A model generated the notes under the pieces. The model was not told the origin of the DNA. It made no database searches and worked only from the letters and a program-made list of their open reading frames with translations. Shown here piece after piece: positions 16,163 to 23,540 of a stretch of DNA of 35,695 bases; the first letter of the stretch is position 1; the number at the start of each line of letters is the position of its first letter. A program made the position numbers and the translations under genes. Source of the DNA: Pseudomonadota bacterium (lineage in GTDB: Bacteria; Pseudomonadota; Alphaproteobacteria; Caulobacterales; Caulobacteraceae); contig JAEYAO010000002.1 in NCBI GenBank assembly GCA_023456105.1, positions 1 to 35,695 of the forward strand, written 5' to 3'.

Positions 16163-17533
16163 CTAATAGCGGTTCGCCGAGATTCGTTCGACCGCTTCCG
16201 TCAGCCGCGACAGGGTGGTGGCCTTCACCCCCTTGGCCTTTGCTGGGAGGGCGGGGCACAGGGCCTGGTCGAAGCCCAGCTTGGTGGCCTCGCGCAGACG
16301 GGCCTCGGCGCGGCCGACGCTGCGCACCTCGCCCGACAGGCCGATCTCGCCGAACACCACGCAGCCCTGGGGCAGGGGCATGTCGGTGGCCGAGCTGATC
16401 AGGGCGGCGGCGGCGGCGAGGTCGGCGGCCGGCTCGTTGATGCGCAGGCCCCCCGCCACGTTCAGATAAACGTCCTTGTCGCCGAACCCCAGGCCGCAGC
16501 GCGCCTCCAGCACCGCCAGCAGCATGGCCAGCCGCCCGTTGTCCCAGCCCACCACCGCGCGCCTGGGCGTGCCATAGGCGGACGGCGCCACCAGCGCCTG
16601 CATTTCGACCAGCACCGGGCGCGATCCCTCGATGCCGGCGAACACGGCGGCGCCCGGCTGGCGCTCCTTGCCTTCGCCCAGGAACAGGGCGGAGGGGTTG
16701 GCGACCTCGCGCAGGCCGCTGTCGCCCATCTCGAACACGCCGATCTCGTCGGTGGCGCCGAAGCGGTTCTTGCCGGCGCGCAGGATGCGGAACGGATAGC
16801 CGCGCTCGCCCTCGAAGGTCATGACGGCGTCCACCATGTGCTCGACCACGCGGGGGCCGGCGACCTGGCCGTCCTTGGTGACGTGGCCGACCAGGATCAC
16901 CGCCGGGCCGCCGGTCTTGGCCAGCCGCACCAGCTCGCCCGCACAAGCTCTGACCTGGGTGATCGAGCCCGGTCCGCTGTCGTGCACGTCCGACCACAGG
17001 GTCTGGACCGAATCGACGATGACGATGTCGAACCTCTCGCGCTTCAGCGTCGACAGGATTTCGCGCAGCGCCGTCGCCGCCGCAAGGTTCACCGGGGCGT
17101 CGGCCAGCCCCATCCGCTTGGCGCGGGCGCGGATCTGCTCCACCGCCTCCTCGCCCGAGATATAGGCGACGCGCGCGCCCCTCAGCGCCGCCTTGGCCGT
17201 CACCTCCAGCAGCAGGGTCGACTTGCCGACGCCCGGATCGCCGGACAGCAGGATGGCCGAACCCGGCACCACGCCGCCGCCGCAGACCCGATCGAACTCG
17301 GCCACGCCCGTGGCGATGCGCGGCGGCTCGGGCGCGTCGGATTGCAGCGTCTCGAACTGAACGCCGCGACCGCGCGCCGAGGACGCGGCGGCCGGCTTGA
17401 TCGCGCCGGGCGGAGCGCTGCGGCTTTCCTCGGCCAGGGTGTTCCACTGTCCGCACGATCCGCACTGGCCCGACCACTTGCCGTGGACGGTGCCGCAGGA
17501 CTGGCAGACATAGAGAGCGGAATCACGAGCCAT
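16163..17533 (-). CDS. radA: DNA repair ATPase RadA (Sms)
   Basis: 456 residues. An N-terminal C4 zinc finger uses Cys10, 13, 24 and 27 (CQSCGTVHGKWSGQCGSC). A RecA-like ATPase follows with Walker A GDPGVGKST (98-106) and Walker B IVIVDSV. The RadA-specific motif KNRFG is at 255-259. The C-terminal Lon-protease-like domain (about 280-456) includes VAGGLRINEPAADLAAA and CVVFGEIGLSGEVR. RadA is a DnaB-like helicase that drives branch migration in recombination repair. The length is normal for the family. It lies between alr and cvpA, all on the minus strand. Confidence 0.96.
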   Translation of the reverse strand: MARDSALYVCQSCGTVHGKWSGQCGSCGQWNTLAEESRSAPPGAIKPAAASSARGRGVQFETLQSDAPEPPRIATGVAEFDRVCGGGVVPGSAILLSGDPGVGKSTLLLEVTAKAALRGARVAYISGEEAVEQIRARAKRMGLADAPVNLAAATALREILSTLKRERFDIVIVDSVQTLWSDVHDSGPGSITQVRACAGELVRLAKTGGPAVILVGHVTKDGQVAGPRVVEHMVDAVMTFEGERGYPFRILRAGKNRFGATDEIGVFEMGDSGLREVANPSALFLGEGKERQPGAAVFAGIEGSRPVLVEMQALVAPSAYGTPRRAVVGWDNGRLAMLLAVLEARCGLGFGDKDVYLNVAGGLRINEPAADLAAAAALISSATDMPLPQGCVVFGEIGLSGEVRSVGRAEARLREATKLGFDQALCPALPAKAKGVKATTLSRLTEAVERISANRY

Positions 17534-17605
17534 GGGCGTCCTTCTTAGCAGGCGGGGCGACGCCTCAGATGGCGCGGGCTTGCGTCAGCATGGGACGCAG
17601 CGTCT

Positions 17606-18643
17606 TCACGAATTGCGCCTCGGCACGCGGGGCATGATCCCGGTCAGCAGTTCATAGGCGATGGTGCCCGCCGCGCCCGCCGCATCGTCGATCAGACGGT
17701 TGGGGCCGAACACCTCGACCGGGTCGCCGGCGGCGACGTCGAGGCCGGTGACGTCCACGGCGATGACGTCCATGGACACGCGGCCCAGCATCGGCCGCAT
17801 CTCGCCTCCGATCCAGACCTGGCCGTCCGGGCTGTAGCTGCGCAGGACGCCGTCCGCATAGCCAGCGGCGCAGGTCGCGATCCGCATCGACCGGTCGGCG
17901 ACAAAGCCGCGCGAGTAGCCGACGCTCTCGCCCGCCGGCACGTCGCGCACCTGCAGGATGTCGATCAGCAAGGTGGCGACCGGGGCGACCCGCGCATCCG
18001 GCCGCCCGGTGGGGCCGCCGCCATACAGGCAGATGCCCGGCCGCACCTGGTCGAAGGCGAAGTCCGGTCCCAGGAAGCACCCGCCGGAGTTGGCGAAGGA
18101 TCGCGTCACGCCGGGATACCGCTGCGTCGCTTCGGCGAACATGTCGCGCTGACGCCGGTTCATAGGCTGCTCGGGCTCGTCGGCGCAGGCGAGTTGGCTC
18201 ATCACCAGCTCCAGGCCCTCGAACGGCTCGGGCGCGTCCTCGGGGCGCACGCCGATGCGGTTCATGCCGGTGTCGATCTGCAAGGCCGAGGGGCCGCCGC
18301 CGCTGTCCAGCCACTCTGTGATCTGCGCCGGCTGATTCAGCACGGGCCGCAGGTCCGCCGCCCGCAACTCGCTCGCCGCGCCTTCGCCGTGACAGCCGTC
18401 CAGCACATAGATGACCGGCTCAGGCCCTACGGCCTGGCGCAGCAGCACGCCTTCCGAAATGCGGGCGACAAAGAACGTCCGCGCGCCCTCCGCCATCAGC
18501 CGCCGCGCCACGGCCGCCGCGCCCAGGCCATAGCCATCGGCCTTGACCACCGGCGTGACGGGCACGCCCGTGATCCGCTCCAGCGTGCGGTAGTTGCGTG
18601 CGAGGGCGTCGAGATCGACGGACAGAACGGCGGGCGCGGGCAT
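17606..18643 (-). CDS. alr: Alanine racemase
   Basis: Interconverts L- and D-alanine with PLP, supplying D-Ala for peptidoglycan. 345 residues from ATG 18643, chosen because SVDLDALARNYRTL is the family N-terminus and AAGG lies 5-6 bases upstream; an in-frame start at 18661 would add six residues. The PLP lysine is Lys34 in VVKADGYGLG, the second catalytic base Tyr262 in AAGYADGVLR. LQIDTGMNRIGV and RPGICLYGG are also conserved. The usual C-terminal RVPR is present. The gene lies between the flavoprotein gene and radA on the minus strand; a small plus-strand gene begins just upstream. Confidence 0.95.
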   Translation of the reverse strand: MPAPAVLSVDLDALARNYRTLERITGVPVTPVVKADGYGLGAAAVARRLMAEGARTFFVARISEGVLLRQAVGPEPVIYVLDGCHGEGAASELRAADLRPVLNQPAQITEWLDSGGGPSALQIDTGMNRIGVRPEDAPEPFEGLELVMSQLACADEPEQPMNRRQRDMFAEATQRYPGVTRSFANSGGCFLGPDFAFDQVRPGICLYGGGPTGRPDARVAPVATLLIDILQVRDVPAGESVGYSRGFVADRSMRIATCAAGYADGVLRSYSPDGQVWIGGEMRPMLGRVSMDVIAVDVTGLDVAAGDPVEVFGPNRLIDDAAGAAGTIAYELLTGIMPRVPRRNS

Positions 18644-18757
18644 GGTCGCCTTATGGCGCAAACCGGGGCCGCATGCATCACGATCGCTTCAAGGCGACGC
18701 AGGGCGGGAGCCAAGCCGCGCCTTTGCTGTTAGGTTGTCTCCCGTCAGCTGTCAGGG

Positions 18758-19048
18758 ATTCTCGCCATCCGCCTGTTCACCGAACATCCCCGCTCGGTCG
18801 GAGAAAGCTACGGCCGGCATCTCCTGTTCGCCACAAAGACCGGCGTGACGCTGGTCGGCGCCGGGCTGGCCTGCATCATCCACGGCGTGGCGCCCTTTCT
18901 GTTCGAGCGGACGGGCAGCACGACCATCCGACGGCTGAATGCGCGGCTGGAGCAGCGGGCGGCTCAGCCTGTCGCCGCGCCCCTCTCGCCCGAAGCATCG
19001 GCCAAGCCCAGGCGAGACAGCAGGGCGCGCGCGGCGTCCCGCGCCTGA
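18758..19048 (+). CDS. DUF6356 family small protein, lacks a canonical start codon
   Basis: About 96 residues. The translation RLFTEHPRSVGESYGRHLLF, followed by a hydrophobic segment (VTLVGAGLACIIHGVAPFLF) and ERTGSTTIRRLNARLEQR, is what I know of DUF6356, small proteins with one membrane helix. The frame is open from 18734 (after a stop at 18731), yet no ATG, GTG or TTG precedes the conserved region. The only near-cognate candidates are ATT at 18758 and CTG at 18749; the first GTG in frame, at 18845, falls inside the conserved part. The last 85 bases overlap the 3' end of the flavoprotein gene on the other strand. Either it uses a rare start, the start codon has mutated (pseudogene), or there is a base error. 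Function unknown. Confidence 0.65.
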   Translation: MLAIRLFTEHPRSVGESYGRHLLFATKTGVTLVGAGLACIIHGVAPFLFERTGSTTIRRLNARLEQRAAQPVAAPLSPEASAKPRRDSRARAASRA

Positions 19049-20340
19049 AGCCGCAGGTCGGGCACGGCCGTCATCTCCCAAAAGGGGCCTCGCGCCAGCG
19101 GACCCACGGCGATCAGGTCATCCTGCGGAGCGCCGTCGCGGTTCAGCAGCCGCCCGTCGGGCTCGACCGCGAAGCCGAGGCCCAGCGGCTCCGGCATGGC
19201 CAAGCCCTGCGCCAGCAGCCCTGAAATCAGCGGATCGGCGCTTCTCTCCACCTGCGCCAGCGGCCCGGTGCAGTTGACCACCAGATCGAAGCGGCGGCGA
19301 ACGACCTCCTGCGACGCCCGGGCGCGCCATTCGACCTCCACCCCGTCGCTCTCCGGTCGTGCACCCAGAATCCGCCCGCCGAGCACCGACAGCCGACCCT
19401 GATCCATCATAATCTCGATGCGCGCCCAGATCGACGGCGCCAGTCGGTGCCGATGTACGTCCCACAGCGTCCGCAGGCGTCGCACGAAGCTCCGTCGTTC
19501 GGCCGGCGACCACTCGCGCCAGAACTCCGCCGCCGTGGTGCGCAGCCCGTTTAGAACGCCCCGCCATTCTCCCTCTCGGCTCGCCCGCCGGATCTGGCGG
19601 AACATGGTCAGTGGCGAACCGCTCGGAGGCGGCGGAACGGGCGGCACGGCCTCCGCCAGGTGGGGCAGGGGCATGCGGCCGTTGCGCGACAGGGCGGTGA
19701 TTGTCCGCCCCAGCCGATCCAGCGAGATCGCCACGTCCACCATGGTCAGGCCCGATCCGACAAGCAGCACCTCCGTGGCGCTCTCCGGCGCGTCCAGCGC
19801 ACGATCCCAGGGATTCTGCACATAGGCCGGAGAGGCGAGCACGTCCGGGGGGAAGCCGGGCACCGCGCCGGGCTCCAGATTGCCGATCGCCAGCACCACA
19901 GCCCCGGCCCGGAGTGTCTGTCCGTCATCCAGCTCCATGTCGAAGCCCACCGCGGAACGAGAGGCCCGCACCACCGATCCGCTCCGCCGCACCAGCCTGT
20001 GGCCATGGGCGGAGGCGGCGTCCCGCAACACGTCTTCGAGATAGCGTCCGTAATCGCCGCGACCGACAAAGCCGTCGCCCCGATCCAGGCCTTGCGCCTC
20101 AAGCCAGCGCAGCAGGTGATCCGGCGGGTCCGGAAAGGCGCTCATGCCCTCGGCGCGCACGTTCAGCCGGTGCGCCGCATCGTCGGTGTCATAGGCCGCC
20201 CCGCGCGCGAACCGCGCCCGCCGCTCGATCAGGATCACCCGCAGCGCGTTCGATCCGGCCAGCAGATGCACCGCCGTCATCACGCCGCTGAAGCCGGCGC
20301 CGACCACGGCCACCGTCGTCATGTCGTGATCGTCCTGCAT
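18964..20340 (-). CDS. YdhS-like FAD/NAD(P)-binding protein
   Basis: 458 residues. The N-terminal dinucleotide-binding motif VAVVGAGFSGVMTAVHLLAG (about 9-28) is followed by IERRARFARGAAYDTDD and HRLNVRAEGMSAF. A second glycine-rich motif VLLVGSGLTMVDVAISLDRL is at about 196-215, and NCTGP appears near 355. This is the COG4529/YdhS group (FAD-NAD(P)-binding domain PF13454), whose substrates are not established. The ATG at 20340 has AGAGGGG about 5 bases upstream; ATG 20322 is an alternative. It is placed between dnaB (58 bases downstream of it) and alr, which in related genomes I expect to be direct neighbours, so it may have been added to the cluster. Confidence 0.85.
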   Translation of the reverse strand: MQDDHDMTTVAVVGAGFSGVMTAVHLLAGSNALRVILIERRARFARGAAYDTDDAAHRLNVRAEGMSAFPDPPDHLLRWLEAQGLDRGDGFVGRGDYGRYLEDVLRDAASAHGHRLVRRSGSVVRASRSAVGFDMELDDGQTLRAGAVVLAIGNLEPGAVPGFPPDVLASPAYVQNPWDRALDAPESATEVLLVGSGLTMVDVAISLDRLGRTITALSRNGRMPLPHLAEAVPPVPPPPSGSPLTMFRQIRRASREGEWRGVLNGLRTTAAEFWREWSPAERRSFVRRLRTLWDVHRHRLAPSIWARIEIMMDQGRLSVLGGRILGARPESDGVEVEWRARASQEVVRRRFDLVVNCTGPLAQVERSADPLISGLLAQGLAMPEPLGLGFAVEPDGRLLNRDGAPQDDLIAVGPLARGPFWEMTAVPDLRLQARDAARALLSRLGLADASGERGAATG

Positions 20341-20398
20341 GACCGCCCCTCTGCGTCCCCGCCGCGCTTCTAGAGCGTCGAGGCGGGCCGGGCGAGCG

Positions 20399-21895
20399 TC
20401 ATTCGTAGGGGACGTTGTCGTAGCGGCCGTCGTGCGCCAGGTTGCCGAACTTGGTGGTGTCGGCGTCGAAGGCCAGTTTGACGATGCCGATGGGGCCGTG
20501 GCGCTGCTTGCCGATCACGACCTCGGCCTGATGCTCCAGCCGGTCCATGTCCTCCTGCCACTTCAGGTGCTCTTCGGTGCCCTCGCGCGGCTCGGCGCGG
20601 CCGAGATAGTAGCTCTCGCGATAGACGAACATGACGCAGTCGGCGTCCTGCTCGATCGAGCCGGATTCGCGCAGGTCGGACAGCTGCGGCCGCTTGTCTT
20701 CCCGCTGCTCGACCTGGCGAGACAGCTGCGACAGGGCGATGATCGGCACCGACAGCTCCTTGGCCAGCGCCTTCAGGCCGCCGGTGATCTCCGACACCTC
20801 CTGCACCCGGTTCTTCTGGCTGTTCTCGCCGGTGGTCACCAGCTGCAAGTAGTCGACGATGATCAGGTCCAGCCCGTGCTCCATCCGCTTCAGCCGCCGC
20901 GCCCGCGCGGCCAGCTTGGAGATCGACAGGCCGCCGGTGGCGTCGATGTAGAGGGGGCTTTCGCCGATCTCGACCGCCGCGTCGCGGATCTTGCCGAAGT
21001 CGGAGGCGTTGATCTCGCCCTTGCGTAGCTTGTCCGACGACACGCCCGAAGCGTCGGCCAGGATACGCATGGCCAGCTGTTCGGCGCTCATTTCCAGCGA
21101 GTAGAAGGCGACCACGCCGCCGGAGACGGTCTTGCGCCCCTCCGGCGTCGGCTCCCAGCGATAGTTGCGGGCGACGTTGAAGGCGATGTTGGTCGCCAGC
21201 GCCGTCTTGCCCATCGACGGCCGCCCGGCGAGAATCAGCAGGTCGGACGGGTGAAGCCCCCCCAGCTTCGAGTCCAGGTCGTCCAGATGCGTGGCCAGGC
21301 CGGCCAGCTTGCCGTCGCGCTGATAGGCTTCGGCCGCCATCTGCACGGCGCCGGACAGGGCGTGTGAAAAGGCGACGAAACCCGACGACGGTTTGCCGGT
21401 CTCGGCCAGCGAGTACAGCGTCTGCTCGGCCTGTTCGATCTGCTCGTCGGCGGGCGTCTCGGGATTGGGCGCCTCCTTGATGATGTCGCCGCCGATGCGG
21501 ATCAGGTCGCGGCGTAGCGCCAGGTCGTAGACCACGCGGGCGTAGTCGGGGGCATTGGCCGCCGGCGGGGCGCGGTCCACCAGGTCGGCGAGGTAACGCA
21601 GGCCGCCGAACTCCTGGAACGCCGGGTCCTGCTTGAACCGCTCCATCAGGATGGTGGGTTCGGCCAGCATGCCCTGGCGGATGTGGTCCTCGATCGCCTC
21701 GTACAGCCGCTGGTGGAACGGCTCATACATGTGCGAGCCGCGCAGCCGGTCGCTCAGCCGCTCGAACACCGCATTGTCGAACATCAGCGAGCCCAGCAGC
21801 GCCTGCTCGGCCTCCAGGTTGTGCGGCATGGAGGCGACGGACGGCGCCGGCTCCATCGGAGAGGCGCTGAAGGGCAGGGGGGCGAAGGCGTTCAT
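20399..21895 (-). CDS. dnaB: Replicative DNA helicase DnaB
   Basis: 498 residues. The N-terminal primase-interacting domain starts at PHNLEAEQALLGSLMFDN (about 24-41). The linker is followed by a RecA-like C-terminal domain with Walker A AGRPSMGKTAL (about 223-233), Walker B LDLIIVDYLQLV (about 342-353) and the DnaB signature LSQLSRQVEQREDKRPQLSD. RESGSIEQDADCVMFVYR is the conserved C-terminal part. DnaB is the hexameric helicase that unwinds DNA at the fork. There is no intein. It lies downstream of rplI beyond a clear terminator, so it has its own promoter in the 150-base gap or is read through at low level. Confidence 0.97.
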   Translation of the reverse strand: MNAFAPLPFSASPMEPAPSVASMPHNLEAEQALLGSLMFDNAVFERLSDRLRGSHMYEPFHQRLYEAIEDHIRQGMLAEPTILMERFKQDPAFQEFGGLRYLADLVDRAPPAANAPDYARVVYDLALRRDLIRIGGDIIKEAPNPETPADEQIEQAEQTLYSLAETGKPSSGFVAFSHALSGAVQMAAEAYQRDGKLAGLATHLDDLDSKLGGLHPSDLLILAGRPSMGKTALATNIAFNVARNYRWEPTPEGRKTVSGGVVAFYSLEMSAEQLAMRILADASGVSSDKLRKGEINASDFGKIRDAAVEIGESPLYIDATGGLSISKLAARARRLKRMEHGLDLIIVDYLQLVTTGENSQKNRVQEVSEITGGLKALAKELSVPIIALSQLSRQVEQREDKRPQLSDLRESGSIEQDADCVMFVYRESYYLGRAEPREGTEEHLKWQEDMDRLEHQAEVVIGKQRHGPIGIVKLAFDADTTKFGNLAHDGRYDNVPYE

Positions 21896-21993
21896 GACCT
21901 CGGACGTCTAGCCCGATCCTGCGTCTGACGCGGACGGATTCGGACGCCTGCGGAATATGACAGGGGACAGGCTGTGGATGGCTTGTCGCACAG

Positions 21994-22028
21994 CAAAAAG
22001 GGCGCGCCCCAGTGCGAGGCGCGCCCTT
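21994..22028 (-). terminator. Rho-independent terminator of the rpsF-rpsR-rplI operon
   Basis: AAGGGCGCGCC at 21998-22008 pairs perfectly with GGCGCGCCCTT at 22018-22028, an 11-bp stem with a 9-base loop. Read on the minus strand, the stem is followed by a run of T (CTTTTTGC), the usual U-tract. It lies 24 bases after the rplI stop codon. On the plus strand there is no T-run, so it works one way, away from rplI and before dnaB. Confidence 0.85.
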
Positions 22029-22052
22029 GAAGACTCTACCGGCGGTTGCGGA

Positions 22053-22637
22053 CTATTCGCGGTCGCCGAAGCCTTCCTGCTGGCCGGCGCCGCCTTCCAG
22101 CAGCTCCTGAGCCGACTGTTCGGCGGCCTGACGTTCGTCGTCGAACTGGCTGCGGATCACGTCCTCGCCCTTGGCCTGACGCTCGGCTTCGTCCTGCGAA
22201 CGCGCGATGTTGACCTTGACCGTGGCGCGGACCTCGGCGTGCAGGCGGACCAGCACTTCGTGGACGCCCAGCGTCTTGATCGCGGTGTTCAGCACGACCT
22301 GCGAGCGCTCGACCTTGCCGCCTTCGGCCTGGATGGCCTCGGCGACGTCGCGACCGGCGACCGATCCGTACAGCTGGCCGGTTTCGCCGGCCTGACGGAT
22401 CATGACGTAGGTCTGGCCGTCGATCTTGTCGGCGACCTTCTGGGCGTCGGCCTTGTTCTTCTCGTTGCGCTGCTCGATGGCGGCGCGGTCGAGTTCAAAG
22501 GCCTTCAGGTTGGCGGAGGTCGCGCGGCGAGCCTTGTCGCGCGGCAGAAGGAAGTTGCGGGCGAAGCCGTCCTTGACAGTGACGACGTCGCCGATGGCGC
22601 CGAGGTTCTCGACGCGTTCGAGCAGAACGACCTTCAT
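22053..22637 (-). CDS. rplI: 50S ribosomal protein L9
   Basis: 194 residues. The start MKVVLLERVENLGAIGDVVT and VKDGFARNFLLPRDKARRAT (20-39) is the highly conserved L9 N-terminal rRNA-binding domain. A long charged helix (about 40-75) joins it to the C-terminal domain (about 78-149, VNIARSQDEAERQ at its end). An acidic/Gln-rich tail of about 40 residues extends beyond the E. coli length of 149, common in alphaproteobacteria. It is the last gene of rpsF-rpsR-rplI; the rpsR stop and rplI start are separated by a single base, and the operon ends at the hairpin at 21994-22028. Confidence 0.97.
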   Translation of the reverse strand: MKVVLLERVENLGAIGDVVTVKDGFARNFLLPRDKARRATSANLKAFELDRAAIEQRNEKNKADAQKVADKIDGQTYVMIRQAGETGQLYGSVAGRDVAEAIQAEGGKVERSQVVLNTAIKTLGVHEVLVRLHAEVRATVKVNIARSQDEAERQAKGEDVIRSQFDDERQAAEQSAQELLEGGAGQQEGFGDRE

Positions 22638-22638
22638 C

Positions 22639-22911
22639 TTACTTCACCACGTACGGCAGGAGGGCCAGATAGCGGGCGCGCTTGATGGCCTTGGCCAGCT
22701 CGCGCTGCTTCTTCTGGGAGACGGCGGTGATCCGCGAAGGCACGATCTTGCCGCGTTCGGAGACGTAGCGCTGCAGCAGCTTCACGTCCTTGTAGTCGAT
22801 CTTCGGCGCGTTGGCGCCCGAGAACGGGCAGACCTTGCGGCGGCGATAGAAGGGGCGACGGGCCGGGCCGGAGCCCACCGGAGCGCCCGGGGTCGGGGTG
22901 GCGTCAGTCAT
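22639..22911 (-). CDS. rpsR: 30S ribosomal protein S18
   Basis: 90 residues. After a Pro/Gly-rich N-terminus come RPFYRRRKVCPFSGANAPKI, IDYKDVKLLQRYVSERGKIV and PSRITAVSQKKQRELAKAIK, the standard S18 core that binds 16S rRNA together with S6. The neighbour upstream is rpsF (12 bases) and downstream rplI (1 base), the universal operon order. Confidence 0.97.
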   Translation of the reverse strand: MTDATPTPGAPVGSGPARRPFYRRRKVCPFSGANAPKIDYKDVKLLQRYVSERGKIVPSRITAVSQKKQRELAKAIKRARYLALLPYVVK

Positions 22912-22923
22912 GATCCGGTTTCC

Positions 22924-23313
22924 TTATTCGGCGGCTTCGGCGGCGGCGTCTTCACGCGGGCCGCGTTCGCGCTCGCGATCGCGTTCACGCTCGCGGCGGG
23001 CCAGCAGCGGCGACAGCTCGAGGTCCAGCTCTTCGACGCGGACGGTCAGCCAGCGCAGCACGTCTTCGTTGATCGACAGCTGGCGCTCGACTTCGGCCAT
23101 GGCGGCCGGAGGGGCGTCGACGGCGAGCAGCGAATAGTGAGCCTTGCGGTTCTTCTTCACGCGATAGGTCAGGTTGCGCAGACCCCAGTACTCGATCTTG
23201 GCGACGGAGCCGCCGCCTTGGGTGATCAGGTCCTTGATGGTGTCGTTCAGCGCTTCGGCCTGTTGCGCCGAGATGTCCTGGCGCGTCATGACCGTGTGCT
23301 CGTAAAGAGCCAT
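22924..23313 (-). CDS. rpsF: 30S ribosomal protein S6
   Basis: 129 residues. ALYEHTVMTRQDISAQQAEA and YWGLRNLTYRVKKNRKAHYS are the S6 core; VDAPPAAMAEVERQLSINED follows. The C-terminal 25-30 residues are an alternating Arg/Glu/Asp tail (RRERERDRERERGPR, then EDAAAEAAE), encoded by a repetitive stretch at about 22960-23000. Acidic tails on S6 are known, and in E. coli S6 glutamates are added after translation by RimK. ATG 23313 is certain: AAGGGAGA lies about 8 bases upstream. First gene of the ribosomal operon; transcription starts in the divergent gap before 23541. Confidence 0.97.
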   Translation of the reverse strand: MALYEHTVMTRQDISAQQAEALNDTIKDLITQGGGSVAKIEYWGLRNLTYRVKKNRKAHYSLLAVDAPPAAMAEVERQLSINEDVLRWLTVRVEELDLELSPLLARRERERDRERERGPREDAAAEAAE

Positions 23314-23453
23314 GCGGTGGTCTCCCTTGCTGGGCCTCGGCGCGGGGCGACCGGGCAAGTCGCGTCCACGATGGCTCCCGAAGCGGCGGCCGGGACGATT
23401 TCCCAAGCCCTTTGGCGTTCCGCATCGGGACCGAAGCCCCGGAAAGCGCGGGC

Positions 23454-23481
23454 TCATAGAGGAAAAGCGGCCGACAAGCAA
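23454..23481 (-). promoter_or_regulatory. Candidate promoter of the rpsF operon
   Basis: On the minus strand TTGCTT (23481-23476) and CTATGA (23459-23454) are separated by 16 bases, a fair match to a sigma-70 -35/-10 pair as used in alphaproteobacteria. It would start transcription about 135 bases upstream of the rpsF ATG. It overlaps the left arm of the inverted repeat at 23461-23518. Prediction from sequence only. Confidence 0.4.
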
Positions 23482-23518
23482 GGAAGCGCGCGGTCGCCTG
23501 TACGCTTGTCGCTTTTCC
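23461..23518. repeat. 15-bp inverted repeat between rpsF and mccB
   Basis: GGAAAAGC (23461-23468), GGCC (23469-23472), GACAAGC (23473-23479) faces GCTTGTC GCTTTTCC (23504-23518). All 15 bases of the right arm pair with the left arm, which carries an extra GGCC. The 24 bases between the arms are GC-rich. It lies in the 227-base divergent gap between the ribosomal operon and the leucine-degradation genes, so each direction reads GCTTGTC followed by GCTTTTCC. It could be a shared operator, a duplicated promoter element or a hairpin. Confidence 0.6.
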
Positions 23519-23540
23519 CACGCCCGCCTACACCAGCCGC

